From positions 5,704,001 through 5,768,000 of the forward strand of contig OU015569.1 in the NCBI GenBank assembly GCA_907165135.1: DNA of 64,000 nt, given 5' to 3'. Position numbers and translations under genes: made by a program. This document shows positions 26,124 to 37,930 of the stretch, piece by piece. Positions within the stretch are counted from its first letter, which is position 1. Each line of letters begins with the position of its first letter. Below the pieces are notes generated by a model, which had not been told where the DNA came from, searched no databases, and saw only the letters and a list, made by a program, of their open reading frames with translations. Source of the stretch: Oikopleura dioica (taxonomy: Eukaryota > Chordata > Appendicularia > Copelata > Oikopleuridae).

Positions 26124-26973
26124 TTAAATCTTAAGAAGCTTTGATAGCGATGAATGTATAGTTCAACAATTTGAGTCGTCTTTTAGCGCTTATATCGACT
26201 GGCCAGCTCAATTTTGGCATCGCTTTGGATCCACCAAGTCGGTATATTGTTTGCAGTTACGCTTACCAAATTTAATTTTTGAATTTGGACAATGATTAAA
26301 TATTTAACAAAGAATATGCAATAATAATGGAGTCTGATAAACCGATTTTCGCAAGGAAATCGGGTCTCTCTCTTTTCATTTTTTAAAAAATTATACATTT
26401 TTCTTCAGTTTATTTTAGAAAAAAAAAATGCCAACGAAAACAAAGTCAAATATCAAATAATCAAATCATTCTCACAAAGCAGACATGAATAGGCGCAATT
26501 AAATCGCTAAAACTGATAAAATGCGAATAATTATTTTTCACAAGAAGGTAGTCGATTTCTTCTTACTCTCTCTCTCTCTATCTTTGAGGTATTTTTTGTT
26601 GAGTTATATTTAGTGTGCATTTAGTGTAGTAATGTTTTCGGCTGAGTGGAATATTTGGAGTTGGCGCTCTCCAGAGACGATGCGCCCAATGAAACGAGAA
26701 TGCGGGGGCGCTGCTTTTTCCCTTTCCCAGGGAACAGGGCAAAAAGAGAGCGAGACAGTGAGATCAGAATAGGGATCAGCCCCGGGCCCAGCGCGAACCT
26801 CAATCAACAAGTGATCATGGCTCTGCTAAAAGAGACCAAATCGGCGCTCATCTTCGACTCTTGGGACAGATCGGGCCTACCTTTATTAGGCGCCGGATTC
26901 GAAATAATAAAAGAAAAATAAACTTTATTTTTCCTTAGGAAAAATTCTAGCTCTTTTCAAATACCGACGAAAA
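26124..26973 (+). other. 5' region of the next + gene; possible small ORF
   Basis: No gene on the minus side. On + an open frame from about 26646 to 26922 contains MALLKETKSALIFDSWDRSG after an ATG at 26818 and then stops. It could be a small coding ORF or an upstream ORF/5' UTR. A CT repeat lies near 26568-26580. Confidence 0.3.
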
Positions 26974-27853
26974 TGGTATTTATGATCCGATTTAAAGCGC
27001 ATTTGATAAATCTGAACAACACTGCCACAGATATTCAAGTTATTGTCAGAAATTCGCGACAGAAAAAGCTGCTGAGGAAGAAGATACTCAAACCAGTAAG
27101 TTACATCACGTGGAAAGCAAATGAAGATAAGCCGCCATCGGTTGGAAGTGATTGGGTTTACATCGCCGATTTGTACCCACTGAACGAAGATGTTATTTGG
27201 TGGCTCTCCCGACTGACGGATCGCTTCGTTGCAGGTAAAAAAAATCAATGATGACTTCCTTGCTTTCTTTTTTTTCAGTCCTTCACAGCGATTTGCTTGC
27301 AGCCAAGATAAACAACCTAGCGCCGACGAACATTATCATGCTCCGATCGAACGTAGCACAGGTGATTACGTCGAAGCTACGAGCAAAGAAGAACTCCTCC
27401 ATCGAGTCGTTTCGTATTTCAGAAAAGGGCCTCTTTGTTGCCACAGGTGAGAAGTTACAAAGAGCGAAATGTTTCGAATGCGAAACTCCTCGTGTAATTA
27501 TATTTCCGCGCATCAAATTGGCGCTAGAAAAGCTGCTATTAGGCGATAATTGTTTTTTTTCAAGAGATGAAAGACAAAGAGCTCTTTTCTCAAGAGGAGA
27601 ATGAATGCGTGGGACACGATCAACTTGGACTCAGTTTCAACTTATCGCTGACAATGGACGAGATCAAGCAGAGAGCTAAAGGAACGATTTCAAATAACAA
27701 GAGAATATTGAGTGTTTATGTCATAAACTTTATGAGTATCGATTATTTAATCCGAAAAAAGTGACACTACCACATCATGGAAGGAGAAAAGAAGGAAACA
27801 TACAGATTGATTCAGAGGACTCAGATGACCCTGACGACGACCTTGATATTTGA
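26974..27853 (+). CDS. unknown conserved-looking protein with acidic tail
   Basis: The start at ATG 26974 gives MVFMIRFKAHLINLNNTATD. The exon appears to read through a GTAAGT at 27094 without a stop (SYITWKANEDKPPSVGSDWV). A 43-nt-scale intron (about 27235-27279) then leads to VLHSDLLAAKINNLAPTNII, and a further intron to EMKDKELFSQEENECVGHDQ. A last phase-matched exon ends with SEDSDDPDDDLDI and TGA 27851-27853. All joins are GT-AG and keep frame, so the model is good. About 230 aa, no signal peptide, acidic C-terminus. The family is not recognised. The next gene begins 38 nt downstream. Confidence 0.65.
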
Positions 27854-27888
27854 ATGAAATTTGGCCTATAATTTCCAATTACCGGTTT

Positions 27889-27891
27889 AGT
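27889..27891 (+). promoter_or_regulatory. probable trans-splice acceptor between two cistrons
   Basis: Between the stop at 27853 and the ATG at 27892 there are 38 nt, ending CCGGTTTAG then T and the ATG. There is no room for a promoter. The pyrimidine/AG arrangement fits spliced-leader addition in an operon. Inferred from spacing only. Confidence 0.45.
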
Positions 27892-28432
27892 ATGAGTTCG
27901 GTCTCAAGTGTGGAGATGTCAGGATGTTCGCAACTCGACGTAGACGTCTCAAAAATGTTCTGGAAGAGCTTCTCCCTCTCTCCTCCCATCGAATCGGAAC
28001 TTTATCAGCCTGATATTCTGCAGCGCCAGAGGACAGCTACTCCCGGTAAGTGCCATGTGTGTGTTTTTTTGAGATTACGAAAAATAGCGGGGAGAAAGAA
28101 GAGTTCGCGCTTGAGCCGTCACGAAATACAGTCAGCCAGATCACTCCACCTCGTTCAAATCAGATCATACCAAAAGGAAGTAGCAGAAGAGGAGGAAAGA
28201 AAGAAAAACATATCTGAGAATCGTCTTCGAGCAAGAGAACTTCTGGAGAGCCACCGAAAACATCGAGTTTATGCTGAGCTTATTTCATCCCGTAAGTATA
28301 CTTTAAAATGACCTTGTTCGGAATTTCTCAGGAGTGAACCGGAGATACGTTCGAGAGGAAAAAAACAACAACGATTCCGAAGCGGATGAAGTCCAAAAAC
28401 TCGACTTCTTCAAATCGAAGACGTTTCACTAA
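27892..28432 (+). CDS. small charged coiled-coil protein, unknown
   Basis: ATG 27892 (MSSVSSVEMSGCSQLDVDVS). Exon 1 ends TATP; exon 2 (from about 28087) reads AGRKKSSRLSRHEIQSARSL then a strongly charged helix (EVAEEEERKKNISENRLRAR). The last exon begins GVNRRYVREEKNNNDSEADE and ends TKTFH-type, TAA 28430-28432. Introns are GT-AG and in phase. About 160 aa; not recognised. It is the second gene of a two-gene + cluster. Confidence 0.6.
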
Positions 28433-28559
28433 AATCTTTGCAAAATTCCTTTTCCGATAAGTTCTTTCCTATTGCCCGAAATATATTTTTATACTCTCTT
28501 AACAATGTTTATATACAAGCAGGTGTCTAACATTATGCGAATGAGGCTACTAATTATCG

Positions 28560-28721
28560 ATGGAAGGATACGTGTCTGATGACGTGAAAGTTTTCGGAGA
28601 AAAGTGCTCTTCGGTGATTCACGGGCCAAATTGCCCGAGGCCGCACGGCATTGGCGGTGGAGGAGTTGAACATTCAGATGATCTAGTAAATTTGTATGTC
28701 GTAAAAGTACATGTACGTTAA
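28560..28721 (+). CDS. candidate 53-aa small ORF
   Basis: An ATG at 28560 opens MEGYVSDDVKVFGEKCSSVI and continues through a Gly-rich GIGGGGVEHSDDL to TAA. It sits between two + genes, close to both. Codon content is plausible, but there is no homology I can point to; a GT at about 28686 might instead make it a first exon. Confidence 0.25.
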   Translation: MEGYVSDDVKVFGEKCSSVIHGPNCPRPHGIGGGGVEHSDDLVNLYVVKVHVR

Positions 28722-28737
28722 AAACTAAGAGGAATCG

Positions 28738-31700
28738 ATGGAAAAGAGATTATTCCTACTTTGCTTGGCTGGGAGCGCCGCTGCACAGACTTGCAGGTTC
28801 TGGGCTTGATAGTGTTTTAATTAAAAATATAAACAGAAATCAAAAATGATAGTCTACGTTCGAACCCAGATAAAAGTGATAATGCGGATCGATCCGTATG
28901 CTACAAATTGAAGAACATGGGTTTATGCTCTGCCTACGGCAGTGAATGTAAATATACTTGCGGATTATGCTATTCATCTTCCAGAACATCTGCAGCTCCA
29001 GGAAATGAGTTAGCTCTATCGAAGAATCACACAGTGATCCACAGTGGATATATTTTTGCAGGGAATTTCTGAGTGACCCATGATAAGCATCTACAAGCAG
29101 CAGCGAGCCCTGTGGTTCTTCAGATATGCGAAGACTAAAATGTGAGCAACGGTGTATAAAAACCAATGAAAAAGCGCAGTGTGCATGCCATACAGGCTTT
29201 AAATTATCCGGCAGTAATAGATGCATCGACGAGAATGAATGTCTCGACTCCACAAAGATGGCCCAATGTGATGATCTTGATCTCAAGTGCCAAAACTACT
29301 ATGGTGGCTTTTTCTGTGCTAATAAAGAATCTTGTGGATTCGATGAGATGAAACGTTATCATCGAGATGGATGCTGCAAAATTGACAATGATGAGACGTG
29401 TGGGCAACAAGGTCTCATTGGCGCTGGATCAGGTCGAATCCTTGGAGGATCTGATGCATCGAGAGGACAATGGCCATGGCTCGTCTGGATTAAATACGAA
29501 AACAACGATGGACTTGGCCCCCGTCTTTGTGGAGGATCACTCATCTCAAACCAATGGGTACTTACAGCCGCACATTGCGTGATTTCTGTAACTAAAGGTG
29601 ACAGATTTAAAACTTGCGATGGCTGTCTCGAAATGAATGCCGGTGTGTACAACACCGGTCTTTCATACAGCGATGAGATGCATCGCGTTCCACTCGTGCC
29701 AAAGAAGATTGTTGTGCATGATAATTATAAAGGCGAAGGTCTATTCAACGATATTGCTTTGGTCCAAATCGACCCCGTTGATATTGTGAGCAGCGATTAT
29801 GTCAAGCCGATTTGTCTACCTAAATTCGAAGAGCCTGTTGCCGGAACAAAATGCTTCATCGCGGGCTGGGGTCAAACCCTGAACGACACGCAGTCTGCCG
29901 TTCTTCAAGATGCGCCTATAACTATTTCCGATATTGATGCATGTAAGGCCAATTACGATGTGAAAGGACATCTTCAATCGAGAGTTCGAGTAGAAGATCA
30001 CATTTGCGGAAAAGAATCTAACTTGGATCAAATAGAGTTCATCTACAAAGATGCTTGCCAGGGTGACTCTGGGGGTCCACTTATGTGTCAGCGTTGCGAG
30101 TCTTGTAATTGGTATGTCGCCGGTGTCGTCAGTTTTGGCGACGATTGCGGCAAATGGGATGGTGTTTATACAAAAGTATCTCGATACGAAGATTGGATAA
30201 GAAGAAACATGCTGCTACCAGTTCTTAAAAAAGATAAAGTCCAAGGTCTTTCGTGTCACGCTTGCTGCGAGTTCATTGAAATATCAGGAGATTCTCTCCA
30301 GAAAGACCGACAAGGCATTTACAGAATTGACTTCGGCATCGGAAAAGTAGCTAAGCGAAAAGTATATAAGCAACTTTATCAGAAACCAGAAGACACAAAC
30401 TACCTCTGGTTCTTATCCAACGAACAGTACAACATTTGGTTTGTCAACAAGAAGGTTGGAGAACCAAGTGGAGGAATTTTAAGTGCAGATCCAGCCGCGT
30501 GCCCCGCAAATTCTCGAAAAAATCAGTGGAAAATTTATGATGAAAGCAGTGGAAAGGGTTACTGGCGAAGACCAGAGCCTGAATTTGAAGTTAAATGTGT
30601 CGACAATCCGTTCGAATGGTCAACTTGGTCAGCTTGTTCAAAAATCGCACAGAAGAGTGGTTTAACTACATCGCTCAGCGAGAATGATCCCTGTCTTGGA
30701 ACGCAAACACGCACGAGAAATAGTCAGCAATCTGAACAGGAAGAGGTTCAATCGCGATCCTGTCTTCTGAAAGCAAGAGGCTGTTGCTGCAAAGAGTTTT
30801 CGATGAAAGCAAAGAACTCTGCAGAATCTGCGATGATTTGGTCTCGCATTGAAGATGACTTCTCCAACAATGCGCGATTCAAAGCAATTGTGGGCGGAAA
30901 CGAAATATTCCTCATTCATTCTTCTGTAAGTGATCCGAATAAACACTAACACGCAATACTTCAAAATTTTTATATACAAATTATTTTTAGCGATTTAGCG
31001 GGCCAAAATGGCTTGTTACCCCAACACTATCGGGCAACAGCGCGTATGCTTTCCAGGCAATAGAAGAAGCGAACAAATTCTGTCCTTATCACAAAGAAAT
31101 TTATCGACTTGCTACCAGCGGCAAATACGTCGAAACGGAGTATGAATACAAGTGTACTGAAGGAAAGATTTCGCAATTATATCTTTAGCTTTGTATTCTC
31201 CATCAATAATTATAAATCATAATTTATAATTCAAATAAATTTCATTGTATGAATCTATCGTGAAGAAGTAACCACAAAAACGAAGAAAATAACGACGACG
31301 ACAACAACGACGACGTCAACAACGACGACGTCAACAACAACAACAACAACAACAACAAGCACAACAACTTCAACGACAACTACTACTTCCACTACAACGT
31401 CAACAACTACATCGACGACATCAACAACTACATCGACTACGACGACTACAACGGCAAAAGTGAGGAATCTATACGTGTCAACATGGACTGAATGGTCAGT
31501 TTGCTCATCCTCATGCGGTGGGGGTCGCCAATCTCGTTCGAGGGGTTGCTTCGACGACGGCAAAGTAGCAACTGACTGCTCAGAATTTCTTACAGATGGC
31601 AAGTTTGACATGAACTAATATTTTGACATCGCTAAACCTAGATCGCGAATGTGCAACCGAAGAATGTGCGAGCTTCGAGTGCTGTCAGTTTATGAAAATC

Positions 31701-32773
31701 GAAACCACGTCCAAGGAAGCAAACTCTATTGCTGGCAGCTACAAAATCTATGATGAGCATGATACGCTTGCATACAAGTCACTGAGGGGCAATTTGTTTA
31801 TATACAGTCACCCAACAGAGTCACAGACGATTTGGCTGATAGGAAACGATCCGACTAAAGTGTTTTCATATGCTTATTCGATCCAACGAGCGGGTACTCG
31901 TTGTCCAGTCGAATCACAGAATTGGCAGCTATTTACCGATGGTAGATGGCGAAATGAGCCTGACTTGTTAAGGATTTTCATTATTTTTGTATAATATAGG
32001 CTATATTTAAAAAGAAAAGGCAGCTAATATTGCTTAACTCTATGTAATATAGAGTGTCTATTTAGCGCATGAAAAGTTTGATGAAAACTCAAAAGACATT
32101 GAGCTGTGGCACTAATTGGTCCGAATGGGGACGATGTAGCACCACATGCGGAGCCGGTCAAAAAAGTAGAATCCGTTTTGACGCAGCTAGCAATGAATTG
32201 TCGGAAACTGCGAGCTGTAATAACGGCCTTTGCGAAACAGCGTGTCTAGGAAAAGTTCAATGCTTCTTTATAAGTTTTTTCAACTGATTTTTGAATAAAT
32301 TATTTTCGATCGCAAGTTTGAACTTGAAAAAGATTATGAGGACCAGAATGATAAATGTTCGAATTGGGGCGAGAAAGGATACTGTCTTCGCAAGTTTGTG
32401 AGATACATGAACAAGAAGTGCAGTAGAACATGTTGCCAGAAAGGAGAGCTGCAGCAACAGCAAATTGTCTCTGGGCCGATGGCTCGTAGCGGCGCTCGAA
32501 ACGGTTTTTTAAGCTCTGACATTTCCATGGTACGGAATTTATATTGCAAGATTAATCTAATCTCACGTTAAGTGTGATGTCGAACAAAACGTATTCGATG
32601 ATGATAATTTGGCACCTCCGTCAGATCCCCTTTCTTTAGAAGCGTATATGCTTGAAACAGCAACCTGTCAGAACAGGAAATTCATTGAAATGTTCTGGCC
32701 TCGCGATTCTGGCCTTTCGGCGCGATCTGAAGATCCCGATGTAATTCGTCCAAATTACGGGAGACTGGGCTAG
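28738..32773 (+). CDS. secreted mosaic trypsin-like protease with ShKT, EGF, TSP1 and repeated unnamed modules
   Basis: Signal peptide MEKRLFLLCLAGSAAAQT (ATG 28738). Exon 2 (from about 28851) has an ShKT domain (VCYKLKNMGLCSAYGSECKY, then TCGLC). A 44-nt intron leads to an EGF-like repeat, then a trypsin domain: activation site GRILGGSDASRGQWPWLVW, His in LTAAHC, Asp in FNDIALVQID, Ser in CQGDSGGP. A module starting CCEFIEISG (30260-30600) is followed by a TSP1-like FEWSTWSACS and a second module (CCCKEFSMKA...). A stop and AATAAA then lie inside a putative GA-AG intron. Past it come a Thr-rich linker, a TSP1 (WTEWSVCSSSCGGGRQSRSR), a third module (ECCQFMKIE), another TSP1 (NWSEWGRCSTTCGAGQ), a second ShKT (CSNWGEKGYCLRKFVRYMNK), a tail and TAG 32771-32773; AATAAA follows near 32837. 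It would act outside the cell. The catalytic triad is intact. Confidence 0.82.
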
Positions 32774-33041
32774 GCTTGGTGAACACCAGTCGCTTAACTC
32801 AATCCTCAAAGCACATGTAAATATGGAAATTTTTGAAATAAATTGCTGTTTTAATCTACTCGGAAGTTAAACTATTTATTTTAAACTATTCGATAAAAAT
32901 CGCGAACAGGAAGGTAACATATTCTAAACGTCTCTCCAGGGAGCGAAAAGTCGTTTCCTGTATTCCCTAGAACGTTTCTTCAGAACTATTAGGAGCTTAT
33001 AAAAAGTGATAAAATTTTTCTTTCAAAGGATGTTTGGAATT

Positions 33042-34362
33042 TTAAGCTTGGCTTGTAGTGTTGATGTGAGCGGCGAGATGCTGAAGGATGAGAGCTCGAG
33101 AGTCGACTTCTTGATGCAGGACTGGAAAAGTGTCAGGATAGAGCTGCGGGGAGTTCGTTGGCGAGCTTGAAGAGGTACACGAGGATCTCGAGGATGAGCA
33201 ACTAAAAGTGCATAGCTTTCGGAAAGAAAGGACGCACGCTTACGATGATGAATTGTCGGCCTCCCAGGTGCGATAGAAACTAGGAGATGCGCTGTAGCTC
33301 CGACGGGCGCTGTTGAACGCAGAGTCCATTTGGTAGCAGAGTCTTTTGCAGAGAGTTAGCTTTCGCATCACGTCTGGAACTTACTCTTGGCCCTCATCAG
33401 GCGAAGAAGTGCTCTTGGATGAGTCTTCCTCGATTTCGCTTTGGATTTCCTGAGTGGACATTTGGGCACACATCAGCTCTCTGTATCAACGTTTAAGAAG
33501 GATAGTTTTCAAATTATTTTATATTATAAAATGCTTCTTTTATAATGCTTTTGAAAAATTGACTTTGATCGTTTTTGAGTTTCGGTCTTGATGCTCACTG
33601 ACTTTTGAAAAACCCTTAGGTTTACCTTATAAACTTGTCGTTCTCTTCTTTCAATTCAAGAACGTATTCTTCTAACTTCACGGGGTGCTACACATATTAT
33701 GGCTTCGAATTTTAATTTAAGATAAAAAAAATACTTTCATTTTGATTTTCTTGAGAATTTGTTTAACCATTACGCTACGAATGAATGGCGAATCGCGACA
33801 TTACATGAAGCGACCCTTCATTGGGATTTAAGCGTTTTAAAATTCAGAAAGGTAAATGCACGATAAAATCCCGACTTAGCTGAATCTCGTATTTGCGTTT
33901 TTTATCTCGCGATCGTCGCGCGGCTTCATTGTTCTTTCGCCGCTTTTCGCGGTACTCTTCGCTTAATCGAACGTCTTCCGTTATTGCTTCGCGGACGTCT
34001 TCTGAACTTCCATGGGTTTGGCCAACCGCTAATGATAACGAAAAAATAGACCATTAGAAACCCATAACCACTGGATCCAGAACTCGATTGATCAGCTCTG
34101 TTTCCATTTGCGTCATTGCTGTCGGAACTATTCCTGCTGCTGTCGCCTGAGGAGTTCGAAGAGCTACTATCCGAACTGCTAAAGAAAGTCTCAAAGATAG
34201 ATTGAAGCACAATCTGCGATCGAGCGTGAAAATAATAGTTCTACTAATACTAAAAAGAACTTACCTGCTGCTCCCCGATGGGCTCGTCCCTTCGTTTGAG
34301 TCTGAGTCGCAGGACTCTAAAAACGATAATGCTCCGCATCTGTATGTATAATTAGTTCCCAT
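33042..34362 (-). CDS. PAR-like bZIP transcription factor
   Basis: ATG 34360-34362 (MGTNYTYRCGALSFLESCDS). Exon 2 is Ser-rich (SSSDSSSSNSSGDSSRNSSD). Exon 3 encodes the basic region LSEEYREKRRKNNEAARRSR followed by DKKRKYEI; KNNEAA.RSRD is the PAR/NFIL3 signature rather than C/EBP or CREB. Two short exons add the zipper (VMVKQILKKIKMK and HPVKLEEYVLELKEENDKFI). The C-terminal exons are acidic then Ser/Tyr-rich (RRSYSASPSFYRTWEADNSS), ending TSQA with TAA at 33042-33044. Joins are GT-AG in phase, except that the exon 3 to 4 join fits only a GC donor. Nuclear DNA-binding regulator; PAR factors often act in circadian or stress control, but the target here is unknown. Confidence 0.8.
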
Positions 34363-35458
34363 CACGGCAATTCAAAGACCTCCTCTTCGCGAAAAAACGG
34401 TAAGACCAGAAGGTGAATTCTGGGAAGAGAGAGAGCCGCTCTTACCATTTTTTTGTGAGGAGGAAGCTTTTGAATTACCGTCATGGCACCTATGTATACT
34501 TGAGTGATCGCAAATGATTATTTGCATTTAATGACCTAATTTACCGTATATGCACGTATATCTTTTGAGATAACGAAGCCAATTTTACGGTACATACTTT
34601 TTGTGACCCAGGATCCAAAATACTATATAATAATGCTAGACAGAACGCATGATTATTAATGCAAAACAATTAATTTAAAGATCATTTCGTCCCTAAGAAG
34701 CTACTCATTCAGACATCGGTAGGCTCTTCATCTTTACCGATGTCGACGTAAATTGTTTCGTTTTCTTTCTCTTGGCTCATTCTTCCTCGTCGCTACAGTA
34801 GAACCAGATAATGATTTTTCAGAAAATCAAAATTCACAATGTGAATGTAAGTCCACTAACACTGTTGATGTATCTTTCTTTACACTCCAATACACTCGGT
34901 AATCGTCGCGGTCCGTATTAATATATAAGTATGATGAAACAATTACCACTCTGCTTTCAGTTCTGATTTATTTTTACCCAACAACTGTTCTGTTGTGATT
35001 CTAGATCAAATTAATCTTATGAACGAGATTAGAAAAATCGCCGAAAGTACTGGATTAACTCAGTTTGATTACATTTCTTTTGCGAAATTGAAAATTCGAA
35101 CGCCTGAAATTATAGATCTGAATGTTTTAAATTTGTTTAAAAGCTGCAAGATCCTTATACCGATTTTACCTACTTTTTGACAGTGGGGATTATTTTTCTG
35201 TGCTCCTCGTGATATTGATTGAATGAAAGACTGGCATCAGACAACTGTATTTTATCCTGGATTATTTTTGTCTTCCCGACTAGCAATCCTTTGGTTACCC
35301 AAGCGACTCCTAGGAATCGCGTACAGAAGCGATCTATCTCCGACTATTACTTCAAAGCAGTTTCTTCTCCCGTTTCAAAATGATATGAAAATTCAATAAA
35401 TATTTTCTCATTTATAAACAATTTATTCACATATTTACAAAAGCTGGAAAATATTGTT
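34363..35458 (+). other. gene-poor gap with one weak ORF
   Basis: Mostly without signal. A + frame at 34995-35180 reads LDQINLMNEIRKIAESTGLT and looks mildly protein-like, with an AG (TTTCAG) at about 34960, but no start or further exon could be linked. Confidence 0.3.
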
Positions 35459-37930
35459 TTATGTACATCTATCGTTATCCACCCACTCGTCGAAAATTTC
35501 GTCGTTTGCGAAGGGATCGTTTCCAGCGGCGTCTTTCCAGATCGCCCATCGACATGCATACACATCTCTTTCGCATTTCCCCTGGCAAACCCCGTTCTTG
35601 CAGAGGGACTAAAGATACGTAGAAAGACGCTAAAAGTGAAAGACTTACCTTGCATTCCTCCCAGTTTTCTCTCAATGATGCATATTTCCAGGCGCCGCAA
35701 GAGCACTTCGCTCTTTTGAAAATCAGCTCTCCCTTTCTCTTACCGTTTTTGCACCTACCTGATGTAACGAGTGTTTTAACGGGGTAAAGACTTTCACCAC
35801 TGGGCGACGTAAGATTTTTGTATTCGGTTCCGAATTTTTCACGAAACTTCGATTTCATTATTTTATAACGTTTCACGTCGAAGATATCTTCATTGAGCGC
35901 CGGGCACCCTTAATTTAGTTTTATAGATGAAGATATCACGATTATAACCGTTTTTTAATAACGGTACCTTTATGACAAATAGTCAAAACAGGCTCAGGCG
36001 ATTGATTCTGAATTTCTTTCGGTCGGTCCCAAAACGTCCGCTAAACAGTTACGTTGAGGGTAATCAAAAACTCATTAAAGAGTGTCCTTACCGGACTAAG
36101 ACCAGCTTTGTCACTTTGGAATTTCATCGATATCCAACGACAACCAAACGTGTCACATTTGCAATGCATGTTGCGCGTCCACGGTCTAAAACGGGAGTTA
36201 ACGAAGTGAGCTAATTAGAGTGAAAGAGATTTACCCGCCGAACTCTGCTCGACACTTGATCACCCGACATTTCGTTCTTGGTGGAAATTTGAAGTTCGCC
36301 ATGTTTCTTCCGTAGCCATCCTCGCGAGTATTGATTACGACTCCGTCCAGCTTTGAAAATGAGTCGCTGAATGAAGAAAAAGATTTGATAAAAAATTTAC
36401 CTGGCAGCGTTGAAATTCATAGTCAGCCTGCGACTCGACCAAACATCCGTCTGATGCTAAACTCGACGCAGCTTGATTTACGAGTCCGTTGAATTCTTTC
36501 GGAAGGCTTTGAGTGCTCGCCGTAACTGTTGATGATATGGATGCTGTTGGCGGCGGATCTTCGATTGCTGATACGGTAGACGTAGGGGGCGATTTTGGTG
36601 TCGTCGTTTTAATCTCTTCAGTCGTGAAGATTGCAGTTGTTGTCGGTTCCGTGTCGAAAACTCTTTCATCCACGAACGTCGTTGAAGGAAGCGTCGTTGA
36701 CGTTTTCGGCGTATTCAATTGCAAAACTTCTTCGCAGCCACTATCGGGAGCCCAATAAACACCTTGCGAGTATGATCAGTATTTATCTTGATATTTAAAA
36801 ATGCAAAATGAGGGAAATCTAATTTGACTGGAATGAATGGAAAGTTAATCACAGGGAGCGCATAATTTCTCAGTCGGATATTGCGATTTCGTGCATTTGC
36901 ATATTTAGGCTTTTGCCTTTTTGTGACCCACTTACCCATACCATTGATGAATCCCGCCTTGTCAATGTATCCGTGGAATGCTCTTACGTGCCACTAGGTT
37001 TATTTTAGGTAAATTATTTTACTAAAAGTATACTTTGATATCTGGAAAAGCATCCGGAGGATTAAGCGCAAGGAAGCCAGAGTGATACCACTTGATGAAA
37101 CCAACGTAGTGGAAATTCTCCTCGTTGATTTCTGCTCTAAAAGATAAAAAGTAAGCAAATCGTTTTTATGCTAATTTTAATTTGATACCGATCGTTTGTC
37201 GTGCTTAATTTTATCATAGAAACTGCACCCCATGGAGGTGCAGATAGGTCGACCTCTACTTTTCTAATTCGCTCCGCAGCAGTTTCGTTCTCTAGAAGCC
37301 CATCGTCGCGATTAGTGAAGTTGAAAAACGTCCTCATCGCCGTTCTTGTGCCTCCAAGTAAAGGAAATCCGTGAAAACCAGATCTCACAGAATCATATTT
37401 TGTCATGAAGCTCGTCACGTGTCCGTTTCGACCTGGAATATCTTTGGTTCCGAGACAAGGTTTTGCACATGTATATCTCCAGAAGACCATTTTGGTCAGG
37501 GGCGGCTCGAGCATTCCCAAATTTAAATCCTCGTAATCATCGAACTTTTCGCCTATCTCGTAGCCAGCGATACCAGATTTGTAGAGACACGTGCCAGGGA
37601 TATTCTCATTCTGAGTAGGCGACTCTAAGCCAGTTGTACACTCTCTCCGCCCAGAAATGAAAAAGTCCCTCGTTTCCAAATCATTTTCAGAAAACACAGA
37701 CATAAAAGAAAGGTAACATGAATACGCTTTCTCAGCGTACTGGCCCGCCCAGGACCATCCGGTACAGTCAGTGCGATACTGGCATTCTCGCTGACATGTG
37801 ATCGGATAACGAAATTCTTTCCAAATTTCAATTCGAGTACTGTTCGAGAAGTGCTCTCGATCATAGAGGCAGCGCGTTTTTGATGGAGAAACTGCCTTTC
37901 ATTGTGTTTTACTATTGAATTCTATCTTGT
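35459..37930 (-). CDS. secreted Cys-rich protein with PAN/Apple-like start and Thr-rich middle, 5' end unresolved
   Basis: The first recognised exon (from about 37890) opens RCLYDREHFSNSTRIEIWKE, then CQRECQYRTDCTGWSWAGQY, a PAN/Apple-like Cys pattern, and continues to TCAKPCLGTKDIPG. Further exons encode WYHSGFLALNPPDAFPDIKV and WHVRAFHGYIDKAGFINGMG, a Thr/Pro-rich segment (TTTPKSPPTSTV), FKFPPRTKCRVIKCRAEFG, and small Cys-rich exons (HCKCDTFGC; CSCGAWKYASLRENWEECK; CKNGVCQGKCERDVYACRWA), ending DNDRCT and TAA at 35459-35461. The signal-peptide exon was not found upstream of 37930. Likely an extracellular, lineage-specific protein; Apple domains bind proteins or sugars. The exon chain is by phase and content, not proof. 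Confidence 0.55.

Noticed and set aside
31255-31611. Val-rich minus ORF
   Set aside because: Shadow of the Thr-rich linker and TSP1 repeat on +.
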